44,981 bases of DNA from Prochlorococcus marinus (GTDB taxonomy: Bacteria > Cyanobacteriota > Cyanobacteriia > PCC-6307 > Cyanobiaceae). The notes under the pieces were generated by a model. The model was not told the origin of the DNA. It saw only the letters and a list, made by a program, of their open reading frames with translations, and searched no databases. Location of the stretch: assembly GCF_001180325.1 (NCBI RefSeq), contig NZ_CVSZ01000076.1, positions 1-44,981 on the forward strand, in the 5' to 3' direction. Position 1 is the first letter of the stretch; each line of letters begins with the position of its first letter. Positions 1 through 7,883 of the stretch are shown here, in pieces. Position numbers and translations under genes: made by a program.

Positions 1-295
1 GAATGAGTTTATTGAATATTTCAAAAGAAGTAAAAAAGTTCTCTCCGCTATATTGCCTCCACTCAAAAATTACGTAATAAGCTCTAGCTCCAATTATTGA
101 AGAGATTATTAATGATGGAAGTATTTCACTAATGTACTCTGGGTTAATATTTCTTGCCTTTGCTAGTTTCTTAGAGACAAATAGGCCTATTAAGACTGAA
201 ACCGAAATAAGCAGTCCGTACCATCTAATAGTTATAAATCCTAAATTTAGAAAAGTTTCTCCTGGAGATTGTATAAAAGCTTCAAGTATAAGCAT
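1..295 (-). CDS. lgt: Prolipoprotein diacylglyceryl transferase, 3' end outside window
   Basis: Partial gene. It begins with ATG at 295 and runs off the left edge, leaving 98 codons. Lgt transfers diacylglycerol from phosphatidylglycerol to the lipobox cysteine of prolipoproteins in the cytoplasmic membrane. The visible part begins [13 protein letters not shown], then has the hydrophobic segment around [20 protein letters not shown] and a second around the family motif [11 protein letters not shown]. These match the first two membrane segments of Lgt. It starts 10 bases after the petA stop on the same strand, so it is probably the last gene of a petC-petA-lgt transcript. The catalytic histidine region lies outside the window. 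Confidence 0.88.
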   Translation of the reverse strand, partial: MLILEAFIQSPGETFLNLGFITIRWYGLLISVSVLIGLFVSKKLAKARNINPEYISEILPSLIISSIIGARAYYVIFEWRQYSGENFFTSFEIFNKLI

Positions 296-305
296 TTAAA
301 GAAAG

Positions 306-1259
306 TTAGATACCCTCTGCTGCTTGAACTTTTTCTACTTGTTTTTTCTTTAATACTAACAGTATTTGAGTTAGGCCTACACCAATGAAGAATGCAATCA
401 ATCCAATTACTCTATAAGGGCTCTGAAGTACAACCTCAGCATCTAATTGCCCAAAACCGCCAACGTTGGGATCATTAGTGAGAGGGTCACCTGCATTAAT
501 TTTGTCTTGTGCTTTTACGATAAGTTGAGGACCAACAGGCACTGCTTCAGTAGTTATCTCACCATTCTCGTTTTCTATATTGACCATATAGCTACCATCT
601 TCAATTGTATCTATTGAATTTATAGTGCCTGAAGTGGAAGAAGTAAAAACTACATTATTGCTTTTGTCTCCAGTTGGGTATACCTGACCTCTACCTCTGT
701 TGCCTCCAATATGTAACGAGTATTTTCCATAGTGATATTCTTTATTAGTGGATGGATCAGGGGAAAGTACAGGAAAAACGATTTCTTTATTAGTATCGCC
801 AGGTAAAGGTCCAACAATGATGATATTATCTTTCTCTTCACTGTAATTAGTGAAATAAACACCTTCAGTCTCCTCTTTGATTTCTTCAGTCCATCTTTCT
901 TGTGGAGCAAGTTTAAAGCCATCAGGCAGCATTACAACAGCACCAACTTGTAATGGAACTTCAGAACCATCAGCACCGATCTCTTTTAAGTCATTTTTGT
1001 AAGGTATTTTGACTACAGCTTTGAAAACACTGTCTGCTCCGACAGATTGTGGAACCTCTGCAATTGTAGGCATTTGAGCTAGGTGACAATTTGCACAGAC
1101 TATCTTACCTGTTGCTTCTCTTGGGGATTCATAGTTTTGCTGAGCCCAAAATGGATAAGCAAAAGTGATCTTTGGATAAAACACAATGCTCGAAATGAAA
1201 AGCAGAGTACAAATAAATAAACTTGTTTTTTTCATGATTTGATTTTTAAGACCTTTCAT
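306..1259 (-). CDS. petA: Cytochrome f precursor
   Basis: Cytochrome f is the c-type haem subunit of the thylakoid cytochrome b6f complex and passes electrons from the Rieske protein to plastocyanin or cytochrome c6. From the ATG at 1259 the protein has 317 residues: a signal peptide (about 1-34), a mature start at Tyr35 in AYPFWAQQ, whose amino group is the axial haem ligand in this family, the haem site CANCH (55-59), a large lumenal beta domain, and a C-terminal anchor near 283-303 followed by lysines. The open frame extends upstream to 1349, but that overlaps petC, so I prefer 1259; an ATG at 1235 is also possible. It lies 4 bases after petC, so the two are co-transcribed. Confidence 0.95.
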   Translation of the reverse strand: MKGLKNQIMKKTSLFICTLLFISSIVFYPKITFAYPFWAQQNYESPREATGKIVCANCHLAQMPTIAEVPQSVGADSVFKAVVKIPYKNDLKEIGADGSEVPLQVGAVVMLPDGFKLAPQERWTEEIKEETEGVYFTNYSEEKDNIIIVGPLPGDTNKEIVFPVLSPDPSTNKEYHYGKYSLHIGGNRGRGQVYPTGDKSNNVVFTSSTSGTINSIDTIEDGSYMVNIENENGEITTEAVPVGPQLIVKAQDKINAGDPLTNDPNVGGFGQLDAEVVLQSPYRVIGLIAFFIGVGLTQILLVLKKKQVEKVQAAEGI

Positions 1260-1263
1260 TTTT

Positions 1264-1800
1264 TTATGCCCACCATGGATTTTCATTAGTTCTGAAGTCA
1301 GTTTCTGACCATTGTTTGACGAGTACAGAATCATCTTCAATATCGACATGAGCTAGAGCTAAAGATAAAGGAGCAGGCCCTCTTACTACCTTCCCATTAG
1401 TATCGTACTGACTTCCATGACAAGGACATATAAATTTATTAGCACCACTATCCCATGGGACAACGCAACCTAAATGAGTACAAATTGCATTTAAACCAAA
1501 TTCTCCTATTTCCCCACCCTCATTAACTATTAAATAAGTTGGATCTCCCTTTAGACCCTGCACTAGACTTCTGTCTCCTGCTTGATGGGTAGCTAACCAA
1601 CCTGTCTTAGTTATTGGATTCCCTAATTCATCTTTAGCAGAAGTTCCACCTCCACCACCGCCTGCTCTTAAAGGCATGAAATAATTTGCTACGGGGTAAA
1701 GGGCTCCTAACGCTACACCAGTTGCAGTACCAAATGTAAGAAGATTCATAAATTGCCTTCGACCCATTGAAGGGACATCATTGGAACTTAATTGAGTCAT
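1264..1800 (-). CDS. petC: Cytochrome b6f Rieske iron-sulfur protein
   Basis: The Rieske 2Fe-2S subunit oxidises plastoquinol at the Qo site of the b6f complex. The 178-residue protein has a short N-terminus with twin arginines (R14-R15, GRRQFMNLL), one membrane anchor (about 18-42), a flexible glycine run (six or more Gly near 47-52) and the soluble domain. Both cluster-binding boxes are intact: CTHLGC (107-112) and CPCHGS (125-130). Length and order are normal for cyanobacteria. It is the first gene of petC-petA-lgt. The twin arginines suggest Tat-dependent insertion, and tatC lies about 400 bases away on the same strand. Confidence 0.96.
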   Translation of the reverse strand: MTQLSSNDVPSMGRRQFMNLLTFGTATGVALGALYPVANYFMPLRAGGGGGGTSAKDELGNPITKTGWLATHQAGDRSLVQGLKGDPTYLIVNEGGEIGEFGLNAICTHLGCVVPWDSGANKFICPCHGSQYDTNGKVVRGPAPLSLALAHVDIEDDSVLVKQWSETDFRTNENPWWA

Positions 1801-1923
1801 TCGCTACTTGGTTCTGTTATTTATTAGTTATTATGAATCAAATTGTTCAATTTCTGTTGCAAATAGATAGGACTTTTAATAATTTAAAGTAAAAGTTTAG
1901 GAAGTCTTAATTAATTGATTTAA

Positions 1924-2241
1924 ATGAACCCATTACTAGTAGATGAAGTTATACATTATTTGATTCATCGCTGGGGAAAAAAATATGATTTTAGACTCTT
2001 TAGAAGAGGAAAATTTGTTTATTTTCAAATGATGTGGGGATTTCTAGGTCAGGAATCTTTCCCTTTAAGTGAAGATGAATATAAAAAATCAATAGCTGAC
2101 AAAATCGAGATTTTAAATAGATGTGGATATTCAGAAGAAGTAAGGGAATGGCTAAAGAAAGTCAATGCCAAGCCAAGATTAGGTAGAGCTATCAGCTTGC
2201 AATTAAATCTTAATGAGAAGATGAAAGAGTTTTTGACTTAA
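1924..2241 (+). CDS. DUF3067 family protein
   Basis: A 105-residue soluble protein (MNPLLVDEVIHYLIHRWGKK) that I recognise as the DUF3067 family of cyanobacteria and plastids; its function is not known to me. It has no signal peptide or membrane segment and is rich in charged and aromatic residues (FRRGKFVYFQMMWGFLGQES). It is divergent from petC, with a shared 123-base promoter region, and convergent with tatC, whose last 32 bases it overlaps. The position between cytochrome b6f genes and tatC suggests, but does not prove, a role linked to photosynthetic membrane proteins. Confidence 0.85.
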   Translation: MNPLLVDEVIHYLIHRWGKKYDFRLFRRGKFVYFQMMWGFLGQESFPLSEDEYKKSIADKIEILNRCGYSEEVREWLKKVNAKPRLGRAISLQLNLNEKMKEFLT

Positions 2242-2968
2242 GATTTTCTGATAAGTAAGTTAGTCCAGTACCCACAAAAAATAAAAACACAATCGATATA
2301 GATAGCAATGACATAGTCAATGGGTCCGTTGAAGGGGTAATCACCGCAGATAATATTGCTGAGGAAATTACAACTATCTTCCAATTAGAAATCATTTTTT
2401 CTGTTGTGATTATTCCAAGAGAACCAAGAATAAATTGTAATACTGGCAATTGAAAAGCTATTGCAGTACTGGACATTAATAAGAGTACAAAATCGAAATA
2501 TCTTTCTATAGACCAAGTTGGTTCAACAATATCAGCACCAAAACTAATGAAGAAATTTATTGCTGCAGGGACTAATATCCACCATGAAAAAATTAATCCT
2601 AAAAAAAACAGAAGACCTGAACCAAAAACTGCGGGCAAGATAAGGCTTTTTTCTTGTTTTGTTAAACCAGGAGAAATGAATAATATTATTTGATAAAAAA
2701 TATAAGGAATAGAAACTATCAATCCGCTATAACCTGCAACTTTAATAGCGACAAATAAAAACTCTCCTGGAGCAAGTTGTAGTAAATGAATATCCCCAGC
2801 TGGGATTTCTAAAAAAGATATTAATGGCTTTATGATGAGAAAACTAAAAAATATTGATATAAGTATTGAGTAAATTGAGTTTAGTATCCTTTGACGAAGC
2901 TCCTCTAAATGATCACTAAAAGTCATCGAATCTGATAATTTATTTTCACTTTGACCTGTTCCTCTCAT
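2210..2968 (-). CDS. tatC: Twin-arginine translocase subunit TatC
   Basis: TatC is the receptor of the twin-arginine pathway, which moves folded proteins across thylakoid and plasma membranes. The 252-residue protein shows the family start (MTFSDHLEELRQRI at 15-28) followed by six hydrophobic segments. An inner Met at position 15 (base 2926) is an alternative start. The 3' end overlaps the convergent DUF3067 gene by 32 bases. The nearby Rieske protein carries twin arginines and is a plausible substrate. I see no tatA in the window. Confidence 0.94.
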   Translation of the reverse strand: MRGTGQSENKLSDSMTFSDHLEELRQRILNSIYSILISIFFSFLIIKPLISFLEIPAGDIHLLQLAPGEFLFVAIKVAGYSGLIVSIPYIFYQIILFISPGLTKQEKSLILPAVFGSGLLFFLGLIFSWWILVPAAINFFISFGADIVEPTWSIERYFDFVLLLMSSTAIAFQLPVLQFILGSLGIITTEKMISNWKIVVISSAILSAVITPSTDPLTMSLLSISIVFLFFVGTGLTYLSENLKSKTLSSSH

Positions 2969-3048
2969 TATTATTTGATAAATATTTTGTTAGAAAAAGG
3001 TTTAGAATTACTATTGTGAAGGTCCAATTTATTTTTCGATAATCTAAA

Positions 3049-3309
3049 TTATTTGCTTAATTTAGGATTTGTTGGATCTGGTAATAAGAAAGGAGGGGCA
3101 TCATTTAAAGATGATTCACCATATGTTTCATATTCTCTATATCCACCCATTTTCCCATTTGTTTTCATTAAAGCGCTTACAAAGGCAAGTAGTAAGAAAA
3201 CAGTAGGAGCTCCAATTATTAATGCAGCACCAAATAGATATCCAACAATAAATTCTGGAAAACTATGATTTCCTAAAAATTCATGAGTGCCTAAAAGAAA
3301 ATCAAACAT
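3049..3309 (-). CDS. Small membrane protein, conserved in picocyanobacteria
   Basis: An 86-residue protein of unknown function. It begins MFDFLLGTHEFLGNHSFPEF, has one long hydrophobic segment (about 21-49, including GAALIIGAPTVFLLLAF), and ends in a hydrophilic tail with a proline-rich stretch (DAPPFLLPDPTNPKLSK). The shape, one N-terminal membrane helix and a stromal or lumenal tail, resembles small photosystem or NDH accessory subunits, but I recognise no family. It sits on the same strand between rqcH (29 bases upstream) and tatC (80 bases downstream). Confidence 0.7.
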   Translation of the reverse strand: MFDFLLGTHEFLGNHSFPEFIVGYLFGAALIIGAPTVFLLLAFVSALMKTNGKMGGYREYETYGESSLNDAPPFLLPDPTNPKLSK

Positions 3310-3337
3310 TTAGATTTAAAATTTTTTTTATTATAAA

Positions 3338-5062
3338 CTAAATTACTGTTTTAAGATTTTTTTTAATGTAATCTTCTCCTCTTGTAGGATTTCCCCAAAT
3401 AATTTCTCCATTTTTAAAGGAAACGCAACCCGGTCCTCCGTTTTTGATTTTTTGCAAATCTTTAATCTTTACTAAATTAATTGGAACTTTAATGTTTCTT
3501 TTAGCCTTACTAAATAAAGCGGCTAAATCTGCAGCTATTTGAAGATCTTGTTCAGATGCTACTTGAGATGAAGACTTCAAAACTACATGACTGCCTGGTG
3601 ATTCCTGTGCATGAAACCATAAATCGCCTTTTTTTGAGAACTTAAAGCTTATTAAGTCATTTTGCCTCATATTTCGCCCTACCTGAAGCTTTAATCCTGT
3701 GGGAGTGTCAACTTGAATTGGTGAAGACTCTATCTCATATGTACTTTTCTGATCTTCTCTTTGCTTCTTGATATTGATATTAAACTCGTTACATATTTCT
3801 TCCATAATTTCTTCTAGTAGTTTGATTCTCATAGAAAGTTTTTCATGATTTAAAGAATTTAAATTTTCTAGAAGAGTAGTGAATTCTTCTAATCTCTCTA
3901 TTTTTGTTTTGTAAATACTTAATCTTTCTTTTATTAATTCTCTAGATCTCTTTAGTTTTTTTGATTTTTTATATAGTTTTTGTCCCTTAATAATGTCTTG
4001 TTTTTTAATTTCATGTGAAGAAAATATAATATCAGCTTTTTCTTTATATATCTCGTAGTTTTCTGATTTTGTCAGAAGATCATATTGAATATTTAAATTC
4101 TTTTTCTCAGTATTGGTCTGTTTAAAAATTATCCCTTCAATTTTATTTTCCAATAATTCAAGTTTTTTTTGTTTCAGATGATAATCATAATAATTCTCTA
4201 AGCTTGTACATAAATCTATTTTATTTTCGCAATTAATTTCATTATCAAAAAACCAAACGCAATAAAAATCTTTGTTGAATGTAGAAAAGTTAAAGTTATT
4301 GTTTTTAAACCTTTTTATCCAAATCTTCCAATTTTTGAATATCTCATTTAAGTCTGAGTTGCTAATGAAATCAATATTTTTTTCCATTATTTCTGAATTA
4401 ACAGTTGCGCTAACAACCTCTAATTGTTTTGTGAGTATAGGGCTTACTCCTTGATAGGTATTTATTAAACAGTATTTCAAAGACTCAGGTACTATTGAAA
4501 TTGAGTCTTTCCATGATTGAAAAGACTCATCTTCTCTTGGTTGTTTTTTGAGATTGACTGGAGGGCCAGAATAAATTGATCCTGTTGAAATTGTTCTAAA
4601 ACTAGATTGACTTGATTTAATTTGTTTACCAACAGCAATTATTTTATGGTTATTATCCAGATAAAAAATATTACTATGTTTTCCCATTAATTCAAAAATT
4701 AAATACTTATTAATTTCATCTCCAGGTTTTTTCGCAAAACTAAATTTTATAACTCTCTCGAAGTTATCTTGATCAATTGAAATTAAAGCCATATACTTTA
4801 ATCCGTATCTTATTTGTTTTGAAAGTGTGCTTTCTCTCCCAATCTTTTCTGGCTTATTTATCTTTAGTATTCTTGGAGAGTCTCCATTCCATGAAACTTC
4901 TAACCATGTTTGAGAATCAACTCCTCTAAAACATAATTGAATTGTATTAGGTTCTGGTTGTTGGGCAGTCTCAAACTTTGTAGGTAAGATGTTCTTTTTC
5001 AAATAATGCAAGACAGATCTAATAGATGTAATATCCATTATCTGTGGAACACCTTTTTGCAT
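3338..5062 (-). CDS. rqcH: RqcH/NFACT family ribosome quality control protein (annotated as fibronectin-binding)
   Basis: RqcH/Rqc2 proteins bind stalled 50S-peptidyl-tRNA complexes and, in Bacillus, direct C-terminal alanine tailing. The 574-residue protein has an NFACT-N domain (about 9-200), a charged coiled-coil middle (about 290-430, many Lys/Glu/Leu) and the C-terminal NFACT-R domain with the signature DLWFHAQESPGSHVVLK. The ATG at 5062 has AAGGA four bases upstream, which favours it over the inner ATG at 5038. The catalytic dipeptide usually written Asp-Arg appears here as Glu102-Arg103. It is divergent from gmk with a 48-base gap. Confidence 0.85.
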   Translation of the reverse strand: MQKGVPQIMDITSIRSVLHYLKKNILPTKFETAQQPEPNTIQLCFRGVDSQTWLEVSWNGDSPRILKINKPEKIGRESTLSKQIRYGLKYMALISIDQDNFERVIKFSFAKKPGDEINKYLIFELMGKHSNIFYLDNNHKIIAVGKQIKSSQSSFRTISTGSIYSGPPVNLKKQPREDESFQSWKDSISIVPESLKYCLINTYQGVSPILTKQLEVVSATVNSEIMEKNIDFISNSDLNEIFKNWKIWIKRFKNNNFNFSTFNKDFYCVWFFDNEINCENKIDLCTSLENYYDYHLKQKKLELLENKIEGIIFKQTNTEKKNLNIQYDLLTKSENYEIYKEKADIIFSSHEIKKQDIIKGQKLYKKSKKLKRSRELIKERLSIYKTKIERLEEFTTLLENLNSLNHEKLSMRIKLLEEIMEEICNEFNINIKKQREDQKSTYEIESSPIQVDTPTGLKLQVGRNMRQNDLISFKFSKKGDLWFHAQESPGSHVVLKSSSQVASEQDLQIAADLAALFSKAKRNIKVPINLVKIKDLQKIKNGGPGCVSFKNGEIIWGNPTRGEDYIKKNLKTVI

Positions 5063-5110
5063 TATTCCTTTTAATTCACAAGATGTTTATTTTACTGTAA
5101 ATAATTTAAT

Positions 5111-5665
5111 ATGAAAAATCAAAAAAAACTTATTATCCTTACTGGACCAAGCGGGGTAGGTAAAGGAACAGTTGTTAAAGAAATATTAGGTAAAGAAAAA
5201 AATTTTTGGCTTTCAATATCTGCAACTACTAGAGAACCTAGAGAGGGAGAGAAGGAAGGAGAAAATTATTATTTCTTAAATCAAGAAAAGTTTAAAGAAA
5301 TGATTGAACAAAACCTTTTCCTTGAATGGGCTCAATTTGCTGGAAACTACTATGGAACGCCTTTGTCTTCTGTTAATGAGAAAATAAAAAAGGGATTTAC
5401 CGTACTACTTGAAATAGAAGTAGAGGGTGCAAGGCAAATTAAAAATAAATTTCCTAATTCACAGTCAATATTTTTACTTCCTCCGGATAAAGAAGAGTTA
5501 GAGAGAAGAATAAGAAATAGAGGTACAGAAAAAGAAGAGGCAATTAAAAAAAGACTCTTAAGGTCTAATTATGAGATTTCAGTATCAAATGAATTTGATT
5601 TTACATTAACAAATCACAATGTTGATGAAACAGCAAAAAAAATAATCAAGTTAATAAAAACTTGA
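5111..5665 (+). CDS. gmk: Guanylate kinase
   Basis: Converts GMP and ATP to GDP and ADP in the cytoplasm. The 184-residue protein is standard: P-loop GPSGVGKGT at 12-20, GMP-binding residues in the TREPREGE motif, and the FLEWAQFAGNYYGTP block. It is divergent from rqcH and faces psaJ. Its last codons form half of a perfect hairpin that continues past the stop, so the terminator is built into the gene end. Confidence 0.96.
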   Translation: MKNQKKLIILTGPSGVGKGTVVKEILGKEKNFWLSISATTREPREGEKEGENYYFLNQEKFKEMIEQNLFLEWAQFAGNYYGTPLSSVNEKIKKGFTVLLEIEVEGARQIKNKFPNSQSIFLLPPDKEELERRIRNRGTEKEEAIKKRLLRSNYEISVSNEFDFTLTNHNVDETAKKIIKLIKT

Positions 5666-5676
5666 TTATTTTCTAT
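5639..5676 (+). terminator. Hairpin terminator overlapping the gmk stop codon
   Basis: A 12-base perfect inverted repeat: the left arm ends in AATAATCAAG (5641-5650) and the right arm starts CTTGATTATT (5661-5670), with a 10-base loop and a T-rich tail. The gmk stop (5663-5665) is inside the right arm. It sits between convergent gmk and psaJ, so it may act in both directions. Confidence 0.6.
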
Positions 5677-5679
5677 TTA

Positions 5680-5814
5680 TCAACTCATTGGATGAAATAA
5701 TAAATCTGGGAAAAACCTATTAAATTCAATAATTATTCCAGCTGTAAGGCTTAGCCAAATTGCTGCTACCACTGGAGCAGATCTGATAAATTTTGTGTTT
5801 AGAATTTTGAACAT
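5680..5814 (-). CDS. psaJ: Photosystem I reaction centre subunit IX (PsaJ)
   Basis: A 44-residue protein ([20 protein letters not shown] at its start) with one membrane helix (about 12-30) and the family ending [14 protein letters not shown]. PsaJ is a small PSI subunit that contacts PsaF and binds chlorophyll and carotenoid. It lies 28 bases downstream of psaF on the same strand, the usual cyanobacterial psaF-psaJ pair. Start and stop (ATG at 5814, TGA at 5680-5682) are unambiguous. Confidence 0.93.
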   Translation of the reverse strand: MFKILNTKFIRSAPVVAAIWLSLTAGIIIEFNRFFPDLLFHPMS

Positions 5815-5842
5815 TTGTTTTATAAAAGTTTTTTAAGGATGT

Positions 5843-6397
5843 TTAGCGAGGGCCATTAAGTGTAATGTTGTTATCTTTCTCTCTTAAATCTCCATTTCTA
5901 CCTTGTTTATTAGCAAGAAGAGGCCATTGGGCTCCTTTTACAAGACATTTTCTGGCTAAGTCTAGGTCAATAATGATTTCAAGATCTGCTGGATTCTTAG
6001 TCTTTTTTGATTCAATGAGATACTCTCTTCCTGACCAACCTATGATTCCAGCAATGTAAATGAACAATACTCCCGGAATAAGTAAATCTCCTTCATGACC
6101 TCTATTTAGAAGGGCCCCCCATGGCTCAAGAGGAGGTCCAATTATTAAATGAGGAAGACCATCATCTCCGCATGATGCTTTTCCATATCTTTCAAATCTT
6201 GCTATGTCTTTTTGAGTAGTTGCAGAATTTGCTCTCTCAATGAATTTAGGATTTTCAGAGCATTTTGTGAGGGCTGAAGCAGTATATTCTGTGCTAGCTC
6301 TATCTGCGTTTAAGGCGGGCCCATTTGCAGCTAGAGCAATTGGAGTAATTCCGAGGAACAGAAAAACTGAGGTTATGATTGAAAAAAAGAATTTCAT
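5843..6397 (-). CDS. psaF: Photosystem I reaction centre subunit III (PsaF)
   Basis: PsaF is a membrane subunit of PSI with a lumenal N-terminal domain involved in docking plastocyanin or cytochrome c6. From the ATG at 6397 the protein has 184 residues: a signal peptide ending near PIALAA, a lumenal domain with two cysteines (in KCSEN and ASCGDDG), the motif GPPLEPWGALLNRGHEGDLL, a membrane segment (VLFIYIAGIIGWSGREYL), and a basic-acidic tail. A TTG at 6406 in frame is an alternative start. It is divergent from tsaD with 74 bases between, and is followed by psaJ. Confidence 0.95.
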   Translation of the reverse strand: MKFFFSIITSVFLFLGITPIALAANGPALNADRASTEYTASALTKCSENPKFIERANSATTQKDIARFERYGKASCGDDGLPHLIIGPPLEPWGALLNRGHEGDLLIPGVLFIYIAGIIGWSGREYLIESKKTKNPADLEIIIDLDLARKCLVKGAQWPLLANKQGRNGDLREKDNNITLNGPR

Positions 6398-6471
6398 AAG
6401 TTGCAATCTTTAATTCCTTATAATGTTTTAAGTAAGAAATTAACATTAAAATAGAACAAGTTGAATCAAAA

Positions 6472-7542
6472 ATGCATAAAGTTTTAGCTATTGAAACAAG
6501 TTGTGATGAGACATCTGTCTCAATAGTTTCTAATATTGGTGATACTTTCAGAATACATTCAAATATAATTGCTTCTCAAATCGAAGATCATTCAAAATGG
6601 GGAGGAGTTGTACCTGAACTGGCAGCTAGAAAGCATTTAGAGTCATTACCTTTTGTTTTAGATAAGGCTTTAGAAGAATCAAAAATTAAAATTGAGGAAG
6701 TCGATTATATTGCGTCAACTGTAGCTCCTGGATTAGTTGGTTGTTTACGAGTTGGCTCTATAACTGCAAGATCACTTTGCATGTTACATTCAAAACCATT
6801 TTTGGGAATTCATCATTTGGAGGGGCATTTATCTTCAATTCTATTTTCAGAAAACTATCCAAAGAAGTCTTTCCTTACATTACTTGTTAGCGGCGGGCAT
6901 ACTGAATTGATTAAGGTTGATGATAGAAGAGGGATGCAAAGACTTGGGAAAAGTTTTGATGATGCTGCTGGAGAAGCCTTTGATAAAGTTGGCAGACTAT
7001 TAGGTCTTAGTTATCCAGGAGGACCGGCAATTGAAAAGATTGCTAAAAATGGGGACCCAATGAAATTTAATTTACCAAAATGTAAGATCTCGGATAAAAA
7101 AGGTGGATTTCTTAAATATGATTTCTCTTTTAGTGGTCTAAAAACTGCCGTATTAAGATTAGTGGAGAGAATAAATTTGGATGGGAAGACCGTTCCAATT
7201 CCAGATATTGCTGCAAGTTTTGAGAGAGTAGTAGCAGAGGTCTTGGTAGAGAGAACAATAAAATGCGCAGAAGATCATAGATTGGATAATGTAGTTGTGG
7301 TTGGGGGAGTGGCAGCTAACAATACATTAAGAAAAATGATGATTAGTGAAGCTAATAAAAAATCTATTAAAGTTTATTTAGCTCCTCTTGATCTTTGTAC
7401 AGATAATGCGGCAATGATTGGAGCGGCGGCTTTGTTCAGGATCAAATATAGGGATCATTTAAGTTCCCTTGAATTAGGTGTTGCAGGAAGACTATCAATT
7501 GAACAAGCAAATACTCTTTATGAAAAAAACCCTCCTTTCTAA
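6472..7542 (+). CDS. tsaD: tRNA threonylcarbamoyladenosine (t6A) synthesis protein TsaD
   Basis: TsaD with TsaB and TsaE transfers the threonylcarbamoyl group to A37 of ANN-decoding tRNAs. The 356-residue protein begins MHKVLAIETSCDETSVSIV, has the metal-binding HLEGH (His115 and His119), the nucleotide-binding SGGHTELI and the C-terminal VVVGGVAANNTLR and CTDNAAMIG motifs. Length is normal for the bacterial family. It is divergent from psaF, and a high-light-inducible protein gene starts 5 bases after its stop. Confidence 0.96.
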   Translation: MHKVLAIETSCDETSVSIVSNIGDTFRIHSNIIASQIEDHSKWGGVVPELAARKHLESLPFVLDKALEESKIKIEEVDYIASTVAPGLVGCLRVGSITARSLCMLHSKPFLGIHHLEGHLSSILFSENYPKKSFLTLLVSGGHTELIKVDDRRGMQRLGKSFDDAAGEAFDKVGRLLGLSYPGGPAIEKIAKNGDPMKFNLPKCKISDKKGGFLKYDFSFSGLKTAVLRLVERINLDGKTVPIPDIAASFERVVAEVLVERTIKCAEDHRLDNVVVVGGVAANNTLRKMMISEANKKSIKVYLAPLDLCTDNAAMIGAAALFRIKYRDHLSSLELGVAGRLSIEQANTLYEKNPPF

Positions 7543-7547
7543 AGTCA

Positions 7548-7724
7548 ATGAACAAACAAACTAAAATCGAGATTAAAGAGACAAAAAACTTCGTTGATAA
7601 AAAGGAACTGAATTTGTGGAAAAGAGGTTTTACCCCTCAAGCTGAAATATGGAATGGAAGGATGGCAACTGTTGGTATAGGAATTATCTTTATAATTATT
7701 GCTTTAATAAGCCATTTTTCTTAA
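7548..7724 (+). CDS. hli: High-light-inducible protein (Hlip/SCP, chlorophyll a/b-binding-like)
   Basis: A 58-residue one-helix protein. A charged N-terminus (MNKQTKIEIKETKNFVDKKE) leads to the chlorophyll-binding motif GFTPQAEIWNGRMATVGIGI at about 27-46, with the conserved Glu, Asn and Arg, then a hydrophobic helix ending ALISHFS. Hlips bind chlorophyll and carotenoid and protect photosystem assembly under light stress. It begins 5 bases after tsaD, so it may be co-transcribed with it. Which hli paralogue this is cannot be told from the window. Confidence 0.9.
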   Translation: MNKQTKIEIKETKNFVDKKELNLWKRGFTPQAEIWNGRMATVGIGIIFIIIALISHFS

Positions 7725-7745
7725 TTAAGAAAATTATTTTCTTAA
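7725..7745 (+). terminator. Possible hairpin terminator after hli
   Basis: TTAAGAAAA (7725-7733) and TTTTCTTAA (7737-7745) form a perfect 9-bp stem with a 3-base loop directly after the hli stop. The stem is AT-only and no strong T-run follows, so the call is weak. Confidence 0.35.
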
Positions 7746-7883
7746 AAGTAGTTTTGAAAGGATTTTTAAAATTACTCTTGTTCAGCCGATGAATTAAATT
7801 AATAAGTATTGTATTTATTGGACTTGAGATAAGATTATTGATTTAATCAAAATAATGAATATTTTTATTATTTATAATTTTAT

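Noticed and set aside
650..922. 90-codon frame inside petA
   Set aside because: Lies fully in another frame of a clear gene, with lysine-rich low-complexity translation.
1306..1349. Longer petA start at 1349
   Set aside because: Would overlap petC and add 30 residues before a normal signal peptide.
7873..7878. TATAAT close to the antiporter ATG, suggesting a leaderless transcript
   Set aside because: The sequence is AT-rich and the motif only six bases from ATG is likely chance; no supporting -35 element.
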